The translations under genes and the position numbers were made by a program. A DNA stretch of 64,000 nt from Prevotella sp. GTDB lineage: Bacteria > Bacteroidota > Bacteroidia > Bacteroidales > Bacteroidaceae. The stretch's first letter is position 1; the number at the start of each line of letters is the position of its first letter. The notes beneath the pieces are model-generated. The model ran no database searches. It was given only the letters and a program-made list of their open reading frames with translations, and was not told where the DNA came from. The stretch is from contig JAFPME010000012.1 in assembly GCA_017402445.1 (NCBI GenBank), positions 1 to 64,000 of the forward strand. Direction: 5' to 3'. This document shows, piece by piece, positions 53,347-63,389 of this stretch.

Positions 53347-54288
53347 TCATTCCATGGACAGGATGGCATCGCGACACTGCTCCATCAGCCATTTCGGCGT
53401 ACTGGTTGCTCCGCAGATTCCAATGGTTCGCACACCGCTCTTCAGCCACTCGGGGTTGATTTCGTCGGGGCCCTCGATGAGATGGCTGTTGTTGTTGATG
53501 CGTCGGCACTCGTTGAACAGCACTCGACCGTTGCTGCTCTTGCGGCCACAGACGAAGAGAACGAGTTCGTGGCGGGCAGCAAAGGTTGCAATGTTCGGCA
53601 TTCGGTTGGCTACTTGACGGCAAATGGTGTCGAAACTGCAGAACCGAGCGCTGCTTGAGATGTGTTCCTGGATATAGGTGATGATGCGATGGAACTCATC
53701 GAGCGACTTGGTCGTCTGGCTGTAGAGGTAGATGTCGCGCTGGAAATCGAGTTTCTTCGCGTCCTCCAGGTTTGCAATGACAATGGCATTGCCTGCTGTC
53801 TGCCCCACAAGACCAAGCACTTCGGCGTGGCCGGGCTTTCCGAAGATGACAATCTGCGGCCTCGACGATGTCTGCTGTTCCGAGCTGACAGTCGCGGACG
53901 AAGCCGAGTCCGGACCGTCGCCGCACTGGCTTTCTTCCGAACCGAACTGCGAAGCGTACTGGTTCTTGATGCGTTTCTGCAGCTGCAGAACCACGGGACA
54001 GGTTGCGTCGATGATTTCAATATTGTTCCGGCGAGCCAGCTCGTACGTTTCCGGCGGTTCTCCGTGGGCCCGTAGCAACACCTTGACGTCGTGGAGCTGC
54101 TCCATGTCGTCGTGGTTGATGGTGACGAGGCCTCTGTTTTTCAGCCGTTCGCACTCCATTCCGTTGTGCACGATGTCGCCCAGACAATAGAGGGTGTGGC
54201 CTTTTGCCAACTCCTCCTCAGCCTTTCGGATGGCCGTGGTCACGCCGAAACAGAAGCCGGAACCTGTGTCTATCTCTACCTGATACAT
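53347..54288 (-). CDS. ispH: 4-hydroxy-3-methylbut-2-enyl diphosphate reductase
   Basis: Last enzyme of the MEP isoprenoid pathway, an iron-sulfur reductase giving IPP and DMAPP. The three cluster cysteines are Cys13 (GSGFCFGV), Cys97 (DATCPVV) and Cys223 (DTICRQ); GATSTPKWL is typical of the C-terminus. The 313-residue product carries an unusual Ser/Gln-rich insert at about 110-143 (SEESQCGDGPDSASSATVSS and neighbours). The start MYQVEIDTGSG at 54286-54288 fits the family; the 13 codons upstream do not. Last gene of the A2M-DUF1573-meaB-ispH string. Confidence 0.95.
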   Translation of the reverse strand: MYQVEIDTGSGFCFGVTTAIRKAEEELAKGHTLYCLGDIVHNGMECERLKNRGLVTINHDDMEQLHDVKVLLRAHGEPPETYELARRNNIEIIDATCPVVLQLQKRIKNQYASQFGSEESQCGDGPDSASSATVSSEQQTSSRPQIVIFGKPGHAEVLGLVGQTAGNAIVIANLEDAKKLDFQRDIYLYSQTTKSLDEFHRIITYIQEHISSSARFCSFDTICRQVANRMPNIATFAARHELVLFVCGRKSSNGRVLFNECRRINNNSHLIEGPDEINPEWLKSGVRTIGICGATSTPKWLMEQCRDAILSME

Positions 54289-54341
54289 TCTTCTTGTCGT
54301 TAATTGTTTCCGTTGTGCTGTTCGCATGGGCAGAAGAAAGG

Positions 54342-55466
54342 CTAAACGCCTTCCTTCCGCGTGCGGAATCCACGTATGTCGTTGAAATAACGGTCGAGCA
54401 ATTCGCCGGCAGCCGTGAAGGAAGTCTTCTCGCCGCGCAGCACGCTTTGCTCGGTCTTGGGCAGTAGTTGCTCGATGATATGGTTGTGGTAGAAGGAGTT
54501 GCGCAGATGTTCGTTGATGCTTTCGTACATCCAGTACTTCGACTGTTCGTTGCGTCGGTAGTCAAAGTAGCCGTTGTGCTTCACGAAGTCGATGTACTGA
54601 TAGATCATATCCCATATCTCTTTCACGCCAGTGCCGTAGAAGCCACTGTAACAGAGCACTTTCGGGCTCCATCCGCTGTCGGGCATGGGGAAGAAATGGA
54701 GCGCATTGCGGAAATTGCTGGCAGCCATCTGGCAACGGTCCACGTTGTCGCCGTCGCATTTATTGATGACGATGCCGTCTGCTATCTCCATAATGCCGCG
54801 CTTGATGCCCTGCAGCTCATCGCCTGTTCCGGCCACCTGTATGAGCAGGAAGAAGTCCACCATCGAGTGACAGGCCGTTTCGCTCTGACCTACGCCCACG
54901 GTCTCGACGAAGATTTTGTCGAATCCGGCCGCTTCGCAGAGTATGATGGTCTCACGGGTCTTGCGCGCCACGCCGCCAAGCGAGCCTGCCGATGGCGAAG
55001 GACGGATGAAAGAGTCGGGATGCTGCGCCAGTTTCTCCATGCGTGTCTTGTCGCCGAGGATGCTGCCCTTGGTGCGTTCCGAGCTGGGATCGATGGCGAG
55101 TACGGCCAGCTTACCGCCTTTCTCGCGCAGCACGTGCATGCCGAATTCGTCGATGCTGGTACTTTTTCCGGCACCAGGCACGCCGCTGATGCCTACACGG
55201 ACAGAGTTTCCGCTGTAAGGCAGACACTTGTTGATGACCTCTTGTGCCTTGGCCTGATGGTCGGGATTGACGCTCTCGATGAGCGTTACGGCCTGCGAGA
55301 GGATGGTGATGTCGCCTTTCACGATGCCCTCCACCATGTCGTTGGCCGACATCTCGCGCCTGCGGAAGCGCGAACGGCTGAGGTATGGATTGATGATAGA
55401 CTGCTGACTGACCCCGCTGTTCACTTGCAGTCCTTTGTATTCTTCGCTGTTTTCGGGATGTTCCAT
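54342..55466 (-). CDS. meaB: Methylmalonyl-CoA mutase-associated GTPase MeaB
   Basis: G3E-type GTPase that protects and gates cofactor loading of methylmalonyl-CoA mutase. The 374-residue protein has Walker A GVPGAGKST at 95-103, LAIDPSSERTKGSILGDKTR, the switch region FVETVGVGQSE and NKCDGD for guanine. Propionate/succinate metabolism through methylmalonyl-CoA is common in Bacteroidetes; the mutase genes are not in this window. It lies 51 bp after the DUF1573 gene and 53 bp before ispH. Confidence 0.94.
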   Translation of the reverse strand: MEHPENSEEYKGLQVNSGVSQQSIINPYLSRSRFRRREMSANDMVEGIVKGDITILSQAVTLIESVNPDHQAKAQEVINKCLPYSGNSVRVGISGVPGAGKSTSIDEFGMHVLREKGGKLAVLAIDPSSERTKGSILGDKTRMEKLAQHPDSFIRPSPSAGSLGGVARKTRETIILCEAAGFDKIFVETVGVGQSETACHSMVDFFLLIQVAGTGDELQGIKRGIMEIADGIVINKCDGDNVDRCQMAASNFRNALHFFPMPDSGWSPKVLCYSGFYGTGVKEIWDMIYQYIDFVKHNGYFDYRRNEQSKYWMYESINEHLRNSFYHNHIIEQLLPKTEQSVLRGEKTSFTAAGELLDRYFNDIRGFRTRKEGV

Positions 55467-55517
55467 AATGCTGTTTGAAGGTTAGAAGTAATAGGTTGAG
55501 GAGCAAGGCACGTGTCC

Positions 55518-56582
55518 TTACTCCGTAACATTGATATGAATGATGACCTTCGGCTTCATCGGGTCATTGGTAATCATGATGAGTCGGGGCTTGCTGCGGG
55601 CGGTTTTCAACGCGCGGGCATCCACGGTGACCTTCAGCGAGGCTTTCTCGCCCGGGTCGAGACGGCTCTCGGTGAGCTTCACTTTCAGGCCCGTTGTGAA
55701 CATCTGCAGCGAGCTGATGTCGAGCAACGACTTGCCCACGTTCTCAATGGTGATGGTTTCCTTGGCTTTGTTCTTCCCCTTCAGGCTGATGTTCAGCTCT
55801 TCGGCTGACATACGCATTTGTGGAGCATTGGCCAGTTCAATCTCCGACATCTCCTGGAATGCGGGCAGCAATACGGCCGAAACGGTGATTTCCTTGTTCA
55901 GAGCCACCTTGTCGCCGGGGTACATGCCGAGGAATACGCTGGTTTGCGTCAGTCCGTAGTCGCGCAGTTTCTGCGAATCGAGCCAGAACGTGAGCAGTCC
56001 TTCCTTGCCGGCACGGATGGTTGTCGGCGAAACGACGGCTGTCAGATAGTCGGGCAAGTGCATGACGACGGGGCTCACGGGCTGCGTCGTGTTGTTCTTG
56101 ATGTGCACCTTCTGCACGGGATGGTCGCCTCGGTTGACGTCATCGAACTCGATGTCGTTCTTTTCAGCGGACACATCGCCGATGGTGAACGGGTATGTAC
56201 CCGAGAAATCGACCACTTCGTCCACCACAACGCCCCGTATGGAGAGGTAGTAAGGCTTCTGTGCTCCTTCACTGTAGAGCGCGATGTCCTTGAAGAAGTG
56301 TCCCAGTTGCTGAGCATCGTACGTAGCAGAAACAGTGAACGAAGCCCCTGCAGCGATGGTTTCCTTCGGATAACTGACCGTCGTGCAACCGCAACTGGTC
56401 TTCACATTGGTGATGCGCAGCGGGCTGTTGCCTGTGTTTTGCAGTTCAAACGTAGCCGTCGATGGAGACTGGAAGAGCACGTTTCCCAGGTCAATCACTT
56501 CGTTCTTTGTTGTAATCTTCTGTGCACTGGCACAAAGTGTAGCACATGTCAGTGCGGAAAGTATTATGGTTTTCTTTTTCAT
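55518..56582 (-). CDS. Exported DUF1573 (Ig-like) protein
   Basis: A 354-residue exported protein with signal peptide (CATLCASA). The DUF1573 domain starts after it, with FELQNTGNSPLRITNVKTSC and the conserved SCGCTT at 63-68; two further Ig-like strand sets follow (HIKNNTTQPVSPVVMHLP; TIENVGKSLLDISSLQM). Related proteins are abundant in Bacteroidetes and are presumed periplasmic. It starts 34 bp after the end of the alpha-2-macroglobulin gene and shows no promoter of its own. Confidence 0.88.
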   Translation of the reverse strand: MKKKTIILSALTCATLCASAQKITTKNEVIDLGNVLFQSPSTATFELQNTGNSPLRITNVKTSCGCTTVSYPKETIAAGASFTVSATYDAQQLGHFFKDIALYSEGAQKPYYLSIRGVVVDEVVDFSGTYPFTIGDVSAEKNDIEFDDVNRGDHPVQKVHIKNNTTQPVSPVVMHLPDYLTAVVSPTTIRAGKEGLLTFWLDSQKLRDYGLTQTSVFLGMYPGDKVALNKEITVSAVLLPAFQEMSEIELANAPQMRMSAEELNISLKGKNKAKETITIENVGKSLLDISSLQMFTTGLKVKLTESRLDPGEKASLKVTVDARALKTARSKPRLIMITNDPMKPKVIIHINVTE

Positions 56583-56616
56583 CTTTTGTTTTTAGGTTCT
56601 TGAATAGCCACGGCCT

Positions 56617-59600
56617 TTACTCAACGACGAAGGTCAGCGAACGGGCGCGGGCTGAATACTCGGGGCTATAGGCGCACTGAACGGTACAGGTCCCGCTCTC
56701 ATAGCGTCCGGCACGGTCAACGTAGTACTCTTTCTCCACGATATGCGTTCCCTTCCGCATCAAGTCGAAGTAGTAATTCGTAGCCTGATCCTTCGGTGCG
56801 ATATAGTATCCCCAGTGATAGCCGCTCAGCTGAGTGACCGGTTCCATACAGGCTGCGCGCTTGTCTGTGACCTGGACGAAGTCATAGTTGTCCTCGGCCT
56901 TGATGATGATGCGCACCGTCACGCGGTCGCCCACGTGCAGTTTCTGCCCGTCCAGCATCGGTTTCCCGTCCACAAGCACTTCGCGTGTGACGCTCAGGCC
57001 TTCTGCCGACTCTTCCACTTCGCTGGTGGGCTGCATGAATTGTGCGTAGAGTGCGCCCCAAGACGTTCCCTTGCTGCTCTTTGTTGCAGTGAAAAGCTTT
57101 CCGTCAGGGTTCTCGGCGACGGTCTTCACATATCCGATTCCTGCCGTAGCTTGAGGCAAAGTGAGGTCCTTTCCGTCGATAGCCAGCTCGGTATGTTCCT
57201 GCTGATCGAGCACATTGCTGTTGCCGTTGAGGAAGGCGTAGATTGCATTGACGCAGTTGATGGGCGTGTCCCAGCTCTGCGAACGTTTCTCCATCAGCAG
57301 CCAGCGCTTCATTTCGTCGATGGTCTGCACGTCGTTTGGTGTAATCAGACGGAGGGCTTCAATCGTTGCAACCTGCGTCGGAATGTTATAGCTGAACCAG
57401 CTATAGCCGGCACGACGGGTGTCAAAGTATCGGCCTTTCTCTTCTTTGAACACGCTGTACTGCTTCAGGCTCTCGACATATTCAAGTGCTTTCTCTTTCT
57501 TTCCGTCCTTGAAGAGCGCCACAGCCATGAGCGCTTTTCCGTAAAGCGACTGGCTGAGCTTCTGTTTCTCCAAGAAAGCCATCAGGTAGTCAGCAGCCTC
57601 ACGCTCCTTGGCTGAAAGTTTTCGGTCTGATATGGCATTGATATAGACCCACTGCATGGCGTGATAAGATGAGATATAAACAGGTTCTCCTTTCTTCTCA
57701 TGGTCCTTGAACTCCTTCACTTCCCTTACGACAACCTTGCTGAGATAGTCATGAGCACGGTCCAACATGCTGCGCGTGTCGTTCTGGGCGTTAGTAAGCA
57801 TGTTCAAACGAGCGAGGATTTCCATCACTTCTGCAGTGATATAAGTTGAGCCAGGCATTCCGGGCCACCAGCTGAACGAGCCATCAGCGTTCTGCAACGA
57901 GGCGAGATTCTCCAGATTTGTGTTCATTCGGCTGTTCAGGATGTTCTCATCGAAGAAGTTAGAAAGGGCCTGTTTCTGGTCACTTTCGCGCTTGGCATCC
58001 ATCACCCACGGTGTCTCTTCGAGCACAAGATTCTTCAGTTCTTGGTTCTTTTGCAAGTTACTCATCAGCGAAGTCTCGCTTCCCTGTTCTCTTCTCCACT
58101 GCTCAAAAGTAGTCTTGGCAGTCGGTGATTGTTTCAGAATGAACTTACCTAACTTGTTGGCATAGAATGCGGATGCCTGACTGATGGCGTCCTTGTCGTT
58201 GGAACGGCTCATATAAGGAAGCGACTGCACCATGAGCCATGCCGGATTGTTCGTATATTCGACCGTCAGTTGGCGCTGCGAGCTACCTTCTGGGAAGAGT
58301 GTTTTCAGGTCAATGGTAGCCGTTCCGGGTTCATGCTGCGTGATCGATTTCGTATTGGTGACCCTTTCCGTGTTGGGAAGGATGGGCAGATAGTGCTGTT
58401 CGCCGTCGCTGAAGCCCTTACCCGAAGCCATAATCTTACAGATATAGAGCGGCTTCACTTCACCACTGAGCTCATCGGTGGAGAAAGAGAAGCTCACATT
58501 GCCCGTTTGTCCCTTCTCAACCGAGAACTGCTGTTCACGTTCCAGCACCACTTTTTCAGTTTCGGGATCGATGAGTGTCATGCATGCCGTTCCTACGACT
58601 GCCTTGTCCGCGGTGTTGATTACTTTCGAAGCAATCAAAGCTTTGTCACCGACACGGAGGAAGCGCGGCATGTTCGGCTGCACCATCACGTCCTTCTTCG
58701 CCACACATTCACCGTCCAACCAGCCGTAGTTCATGTCTTTGTCATGCGCCATAGCTTTGAACTGCCACGTGGTGATGCTTTCAGGAAGCGTGAAGACGAA
58801 CTTCAGATTGCCTTTACCGTCGGTCATCCGGCGAGGCATGAAGAAAGCGGTCTCGTTCAGATTCTCACGCACCTGCTCACTCTGGCTGCTCTTCTTATCG
58901 CCTTTTGTCGTCTTCCCTGCAACAGAAACATCTTCTAAAGAATCAAGAGAAACTTCATCTTCCCCGCTGACAGCCATATCTGCCATTACAGCCGTAGGTT
59001 CAGCGGCAGCTTTCATCATCGGTCTTGACTCCATGAGAATCTCATGAGCACCGTTCCCTAATACCGTTCTGGTCAATTGGCGGTCATATTTGATTATAGG
59101 CGCCGTATATTCCATGTAGTTGTTCAGCAAATTCTCATCGATGGAAGAGAATTCCAGCGTCGGGACATCCTTCAATGCGATTTGTGCGCTACTCGATTTG
59201 GAAATGATATTGTCGTGCGTCACGTCCCATCTGGTCATTGGAAGATACTGATGAATGCCCAAATACACATTCCAAGAGTGATTCTGGAGCTGGTCGAGCG
59301 ACTGATCGTAGAGCGTTGCCACGACTTGTGCGCGCGTCGGCTTTCCATCTGGCTTCTTCACGGTGAGCGCCCACTCCTCTTTTTGTCCCGGTTTCAGTTT
59401 GTCGCGGAAGGTTGTCCACGTCATCTTCAGGCTCTTGTCGGGATCAGGACGGCGAATCTGCGTGCGATGCGTGTAGAACTTCCCGTCTTTCACCCACGCA
59501 TAAGTCAGCAGGAGCCCCGTATTATACTCGTCCTTGTAGAGGTATTCGCGCGTGTCAATGGCATTGCTGAGCACCATGTGGCTGTTTTCGAGCACCTCAC

Positions 59601-62190
59601 CTTTCGAGAATACATTATATAATATATATGTGTCGGCATCGCTGGTACCCACCTGCACGGTGACAGGCGTCTTGCCTTCGCGGTCGAACTCTTTGCTTGT
59701 CTGGTAGAACCAGTCGTGCGTCTCGATGCAAGGCTTCTTGTCATCCAGCCCGAACAGTATGAATTGCTCCTTCAGTTTGTCGTCGCCGCAGGTTGCTTCG
59801 AGCACATGCTTGCCCGAGTTGAGTGCCATCGCATTGATATCGACGGGCTCGTTGGCCTTCACCACGCGCGGATTCTTTCCGTCGATGGTAAAGCGAACCT
59901 CTCCGTCGATGTCGTTACCGGCAGCATTGCGGCGTCCGAAGGTGATGGTCTTCAGCTTTTCCTTCTCCGACATTTCGGGAACATTGCAGAAGAAAGCCGT
60001 TTCGCGGCGGCTCAGCGGCAGTTCCAATTCTCCTACATGGCTCTCACCACCTTGGTCGGTAACATTGGCTTCTACGTTAAAACGGAAGAAACCGTCATCG
60101 CCGACGGGCAGCACCAGCGGGACATTCACGTGGAAAGCGCCATTCTCATCGGTCTCCACATCGCCCTCGGCCACCAGTGCTGCGTCCTCGTTACGGTCGC
60201 GCCACCAATACCACCAGGCCATACTCCTGTTCACGACATAGTGTACCTTCGCACCCTGCACGGGCACGCCGGCATACGACCGGGCGTGACCAGTCACGGT
60301 GATCGTCTCGCCTTGCTTGTATTTTTCCTTGTACGGATCGAACTCAACCTCAAATGTGGGGCGCTTATATTCCTCCACACGAATGTAATGCGAATCGTGA
60401 CCCATCGAGCTCTGCAGCGTAAACGAGCCCGTAAGCCCTGTTGTAGGCAGCACAAAGTCGGCCTCGGCAGCACCGAACTCATCGGTTTCGACGTCCTCTT
60501 CCTTCACAATCTTGTGGTTAGCATCGCGCAGTGCCAGCTTCATGTGCCTGTTGCCTATCACCTCTGTCGTCCATTCGCGAATAGTCTTGAAGGCAAGAAC
60601 CGACACGTGCACGGTCTGGCCCGGTCGGTAGATGGCTCGGTCGGTGAAGAATTCCACCTGTACGTTATCCTCACGGCTCGGCGAAGGATTGGAGTATCCG
60701 TTCTGCCAACCCAAATACAAGCGCGGACTGGCCTCGTCGCCATTGCTGTGAGGCCATGCATATTGCGGATAACGGTTATCCTTGTTGCTGCATACGGCTT
60801 CGCCATTGGCATCGCAGGTCAGCGTGACTGTTTCAAACACATTGTTCTTGATGCGATACTTGCAGTCAATCTTTGCGCCGGGAACGGGATGTCCGGTTGT
60901 GGAGTTGACCACGACCATACGGATTTTCTGGTCAGGCATGTCCTGATGAATCAGGTAAAGATCGCTCACGCTGAGCAGAGCGCGCCTGACAGGCACAGTA
61001 CTCTCGTCGGCAAACATCTCCAACAGATAGAGTCCCTTGGGCTGCCCTTCTATTTCGAACTCATCGTCAGCGCTTTCATAATCGTTCGGAATGTTGAACG
61101 TGCGAACCCACTTCTTCTCTGATCCTGCGACAATCTTCTCTTTCAGAGCCGCATAGTCCTTTTTGATCTCCGGATTATAGTCGTTATCGCCCGTCAGATT
61201 CAGCCGGAGCAGGCGCAAGGTGACGCTCTTGATGTTCCTCACCGACTTGATTTCCACCTTCATCGGCTTGCCCGCAGGCACGACATCGCTGGGAACGGTG
61301 ACGCGGAACTCCGGATTCGTCAGCCTCATGCGGTCGTTGCGCAGCCTGTCCATCGTTTTCCACTTGCCCCAACGGGCCAGCGTCTCGTCGATGCACTTGA
61401 TTTTGCCTTCCTTTTCGACGTCGTAGCAGTTCGATATGTATTCATAACGCGCCAGTGCCACCTCAGCACACTCGGGCAAATCGCCGTAACGGCTGATGAG
61501 CGAGTCGAGCTGCGCCACGTATCTGCTGTCTTTCAGCACGTGCATGCGCGCTTCGTCCTTCCGTCTCACCAATTCCAGGGCTGTCATCATCGCAGCTGTG
61601 CGCGGACCGTGCTGGTCATACCACGCATGAAGGGTCTCGAAGTCCTGAGCCGTATAGCCGAGCACGCTTAGCAGGTCGTTTTTGAAGATGTAGCTGTCGG
61701 CACCTTCCGACAGGGCAGGCGCCAGTTCCCCAGCCTTATGCTTGGCCAGCAAGGCCGGATTGGCCAGAGACTTCTTGTAGTAGCCACGGCTTTTGTCCAT
61801 CGCTTCCTCATGGGTAGCTCCCGGAACGAGCCAAGTGTAGTCGTCCTCGTACAGTTTGCCGAGCACGTTATAGTAGACGGCAGCCATCACCTCGTCCTTC
61901 TTTTCCAGCGCGGCGGCTTCCGACTCAAGCGTATTGAACACCCACTGCATGCTGTCGGGCGTCAGTTGTACGCGGACACCGCTGTACATCAGCTGGGCCG
62001 ACAGCAGCTGACCGTAATCATGCCGTTTCTTGGCACGGTCTATGATCTTTTTCAGTTCTTCCATCTGCGTCTGCGGCAGATCTTTTTCGCGAGCCTCCTC
62101 CACACGGTCCCACATTTTCTTGTAACCGTCGGCCATCATGAATGTCGGAATGAACACCATAACAAATAGGATTGTGATGAATTTCTTCAT
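56617..62190 (-). CDS. Alpha-2-macroglobulin family protein (MG domains, no thioester)
   Basis: A very large exported protein of 1857 residues. After the signal peptide comes a helical region with TPR-like repeats (~25-270), then macroglobulin strand domains including VEFFTDRAIYRPGQTVHVSV (the MG2 signature), the A2M middle domain (AFFMPRRMTDGKGNLKFVFT; ITTWQFKAMAHDKDMNYGWL) and a C-terminal alpha-toroid. Where thioester-bearing members have YPYECTEQ, this protein reads SNDKDAISQ (around 1335), so the Cys is missing. Bacterial relatives are thought to guard the periplasm against proteases; many are paired with PBP1c, which is absent here. The start MKKFITILF is set by a -7 box. Confidence 0.9.
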   Translation of the reverse strand: MKKFITILFVMVFIPTFMMADGYKKMWDRVEEAREKDLPQTQMEELKKIIDRAKKRHDYGQLLSAQLMYSGVRVQLTPDSMQWVFNTLESEAAALEKKDEVMAAVYYNVLGKLYEDDYTWLVPGATHEEAMDKSRGYYKKSLANPALLAKHKAGELAPALSEGADSYIFKNDLLSVLGYTAQDFETLHAWYDQHGPRTAAMMTALELVRRKDEARMHVLKDSRYVAQLDSLISRYGDLPECAEVALARYEYISNCYDVEKEGKIKCIDETLARWGKWKTMDRLRNDRMRLTNPEFRVTVPSDVVPAGKPMKVEIKSVRNIKSVTLRLLRLNLTGDNDYNPEIKKDYAALKEKIVAGSEKKWVRTFNIPNDYESADDEFEIEGQPKGLYLLEMFADESTVPVRRALLSVSDLYLIHQDMPDQKIRMVVVNSTTGHPVPGAKIDCKYRIKNNVFETVTLTCDANGEAVCSNKDNRYPQYAWPHSNGDEASPRLYLGWQNGYSNPSPSREDNVQVEFFTDRAIYRPGQTVHVSVLAFKTIREWTTEVIGNRHMKLALRDANHKIVKEEDVETDEFGAAEADFVLPTTGLTGSFTLQSSMGHDSHYIRVEEYKRPTFEVEFDPYKEKYKQGETITVTGHARSYAGVPVQGAKVHYVVNRSMAWWYWWRDRNEDAALVAEGDVETDENGAFHVNVPLVLPVGDDGFFRFNVEANVTDQGGESHVGELELPLSRRETAFFCNVPEMSEKEKLKTITFGRRNAAGNDIDGEVRFTIDGKNPRVVKANEPVDINAMALNSGKHVLEATCGDDKLKEQFILFGLDDKKPCIETHDWFYQTSKEFDREGKTPVTVQVGTSDADTYILYNVFSKGEVLENSHMVLSNAIDTREYLYKDEYNTGLLLTYAWVKDGKFYTHRTQIRRPDPDKSLKMTWTTFRDKLKPGQKEEWALTVKKPDGKPTRAQVVATLYDQSLDQLQNHSWNVYLGIHQYLPMTRWDVTHDNIISKSSSAQIALKDVPTLEFSSIDENLLNNYMEYTAPIIKYDRQLTRTVLGNGAHEILMESRPMMKAAAEPTAVMADMAVSGEDEVSLDSLEDVSVAGKTTKGDKKSSQSEQVRENLNETAFFMPRRMTDGKGNLKFVFTLPESITTWQFKAMAHDKDMNYGWLDGECVAKKDVMVQPNMPRFLRVGDKALIASKVINTADKAVVGTACMTLIDPETEKVVLEREQQFSVEKGQTGNVSFSFSTDELSGEVKPLYICKIMASGKGFSDGEQHYLPILPNTERVTNTKSITQHEPGTATIDLKTLFPEGSSQRQLTVEYTNNPAWLMVQSLPYMSRSNDKDAISQASAFYANKLGKFILKQSPTAKTTFEQWRREQGSETSLMSNLQKNQELKNLVLEETPWVMDAKRESDQKQALSNFFDENILNSRMNTNLENLASLQNADGSFSWWPGMPGSTYITAEVMEILARLNMLTNAQNDTRSMLDRAHDYLSKVVVREVKEFKDHEKKGEPVYISSYHAMQWVYINAISDRKLSAKEREAADYLMAFLEKQKLSQSLYGKALMAVALFKDGKKEKALEYVESLKQYSVFKEEKGRYFDTRRAGYSWFSYNIPTQVATIEALRLITPNDVQTIDEMKRWLLMEKRSQSWDTPINCVNAIYAFLNGNSNVLDQQEHTELAIDGKDLTLPQATAGIGYVKTVAENPDGKLFTATKSSKGTSWGALYAQFMQPTSEVEESAEGLSVTREVLVDGKPMLDGQKLHVGDRVTVRIIIKAEDNYDFVQVTDKRAACMEPVTQLSGYHWGYYIAPKDQATNYYFDLMRKGTHIVEKEYYVDRAGRYESGTCTVQCAYSPEYSARARSLTFVVE

Positions 62191-62214
62191 AGTCTTGTGT
62201 TTTTTATTCGGGTA

Positions 62215-62222
62215 CAAAGATA
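62215..62222 (-). promoter_or_regulatory. -7 box of the alpha-2-macroglobulin operon
   Basis: TATCTTTG on the minus strand, 24 bp before the chosen ATG; excludes the 64-codon upstream extension. Confidence 0.6.
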
Positions 62223-62490
62223 ATGCAAATCGGACAAAATACACGTTTTTTGTTGTTAATCTAACAAAAAACGCCGTCATCAAAGACGTTTTTCCCGATA
62301 CGAGCTCACCGACGGCCACCTTTCTGACGCCAGACGGCTCGGTCGCCACTGACTTTTGCCTTCGCCACGGCTGCGCCTTCATATCGACGCTTCGTTCTTC
62401 CTGTCAGGAGAAACGGCAGCATCGTGATGACGGAGACGCCAGAACAGAGTGACGACAGACACCTTCTGCAATGACAAACGGACCTGTCGG

Positions 62491-62578
62491 CGATGACATT
62501 TCAGTGAAATTGCAGAACAAAATCAGTGAAATTGCAGCGCAAAATCACTGACATTGCTGACCAATTTCACTGAAATTG
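62491..62578 (+). repeat. 22-bp x4 tandem array (CAATTTCAcTGAAATTG type)
   Basis: Units begin at 62491, 62513, 62535 and 62557. They match the last four units of the array at 53003-53156 in sequence and phase (CGATGACATTTCAGTGAAA against CGATGCCATTTCACTGAAA for the first). The last unit holds the full dyad CAATTTCA-C-TGAAATTG. The remainder of 62223-62844 shows no gene. Confidence 0.88.
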
Positions 62579-62844
62579 CAACGCAACAGCTGCCTTCCGA
62601 CAAACAAAGACAGCCCGATTGGCAGCACAAAAGGGGCCTTTGGCCAACCAGCCCGGGCGAGACGCCGCCACTTGCGACGTCACCATCGTCACCAAGCGGC
62701 ACTGTCGGCGGAGTGAAGGACAGCTATCGGACAGATAAAGAAACACGGTTTCGGGGCGAGAGACGGTCTGCGTGCAGATGAAGAAGCTCTGCCTTCGCGG
62801 CGAGGGACGGGCAGCGGACAGACAAGAAAGACGGGAACCGACGC

Positions 62845-63369
62845 TCAATGCTTTCGGTTCCCGTCCTTTCCTATTCTCTTCATCAGCTCGTCCAGCAGCT
62901 CATTCTCCCCTATTTCCAGGCGCCCGTAGAACAGACAGTCAGTGCGCAGAATCGGGAAAAGCGTGTAGAAAAGGCTGCGTCTGTTCCTGCTCTTATCCTT
63001 ATAGAGAGGGAACACGAAGCGTCGGCCTCGCGAACGCGAGCAGAAGAAGAGGTCGATTTCGTCCCACCCGATGGCCGTGTAGTCGTTGCGCAGAGGCGAA
63101 TAGACATGCAACGAAGTGCTGTCCAGCATGACTGCAGGGCGTTGGAGTATATGGTTGTGGGCAAATCGGCGCACCTTGAGCCATGACTCCACCAGCACGA
63201 CAAGCAGGGCCAATGCGGCTGCCACGTCGGTAACGGCGTTCAGGAAGGGGCCACCCCGATGCTTCAGGGCTATCAGCCCCGAAAGCAAAAGCACTGCCAG
63301 CACCGTCAACCCCACGTCTTTGAGAATGCGGGGCAGGTGTGGTTTCTCGTAGATATTGGTTTTCTCCAT
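62845..63369 (-). CDS. Two-TM membrane protein with PH-like domain
   Basis: A 174-residue protein with two N-terminal membrane helices (VGLTVLAVLLLSGLIALK; AVTDVAAALALLVVLVESWL) and a cytoplasmic strand-rich domain (RPAVMLDSTSLHVYSPLRND; IGWDEIDLFFCSRSRGRRFV) that looks like a bacterial PH-like domain. It resembles STM3941-type proteins, by memory. The ATG at 63367-63369 begins the protein directly before the first helix; longer frames upstream overlap the neighbouring gene. Function unknown. Confidence 0.75.
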   Translation of the reverse strand: MEKTNIYEKPHLPRILKDVGLTVLAVLLLSGLIALKHRGGPFLNAVTDVAAALALLVVLVESWLKVRRFAHNHILQRPAVMLDSTSLHVYSPLRNDYTAIGWDEIDLFFCSRSRGRRFVFPLYKDKSRNRRSLFYTLFPILRTDCLFYGRLEIGENELLDELMKRIGKDGNRKH

Positions 63370-63389
63370 AACGGTTAGCGTTTCTTTGC

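Noticed and set aside
59716..61122. Open frame of 468 codons on the plus strand
   Set aside because: Antisense to the alpha-2-macroglobulin gene; His/Val-rich translation typical of shadow frames.
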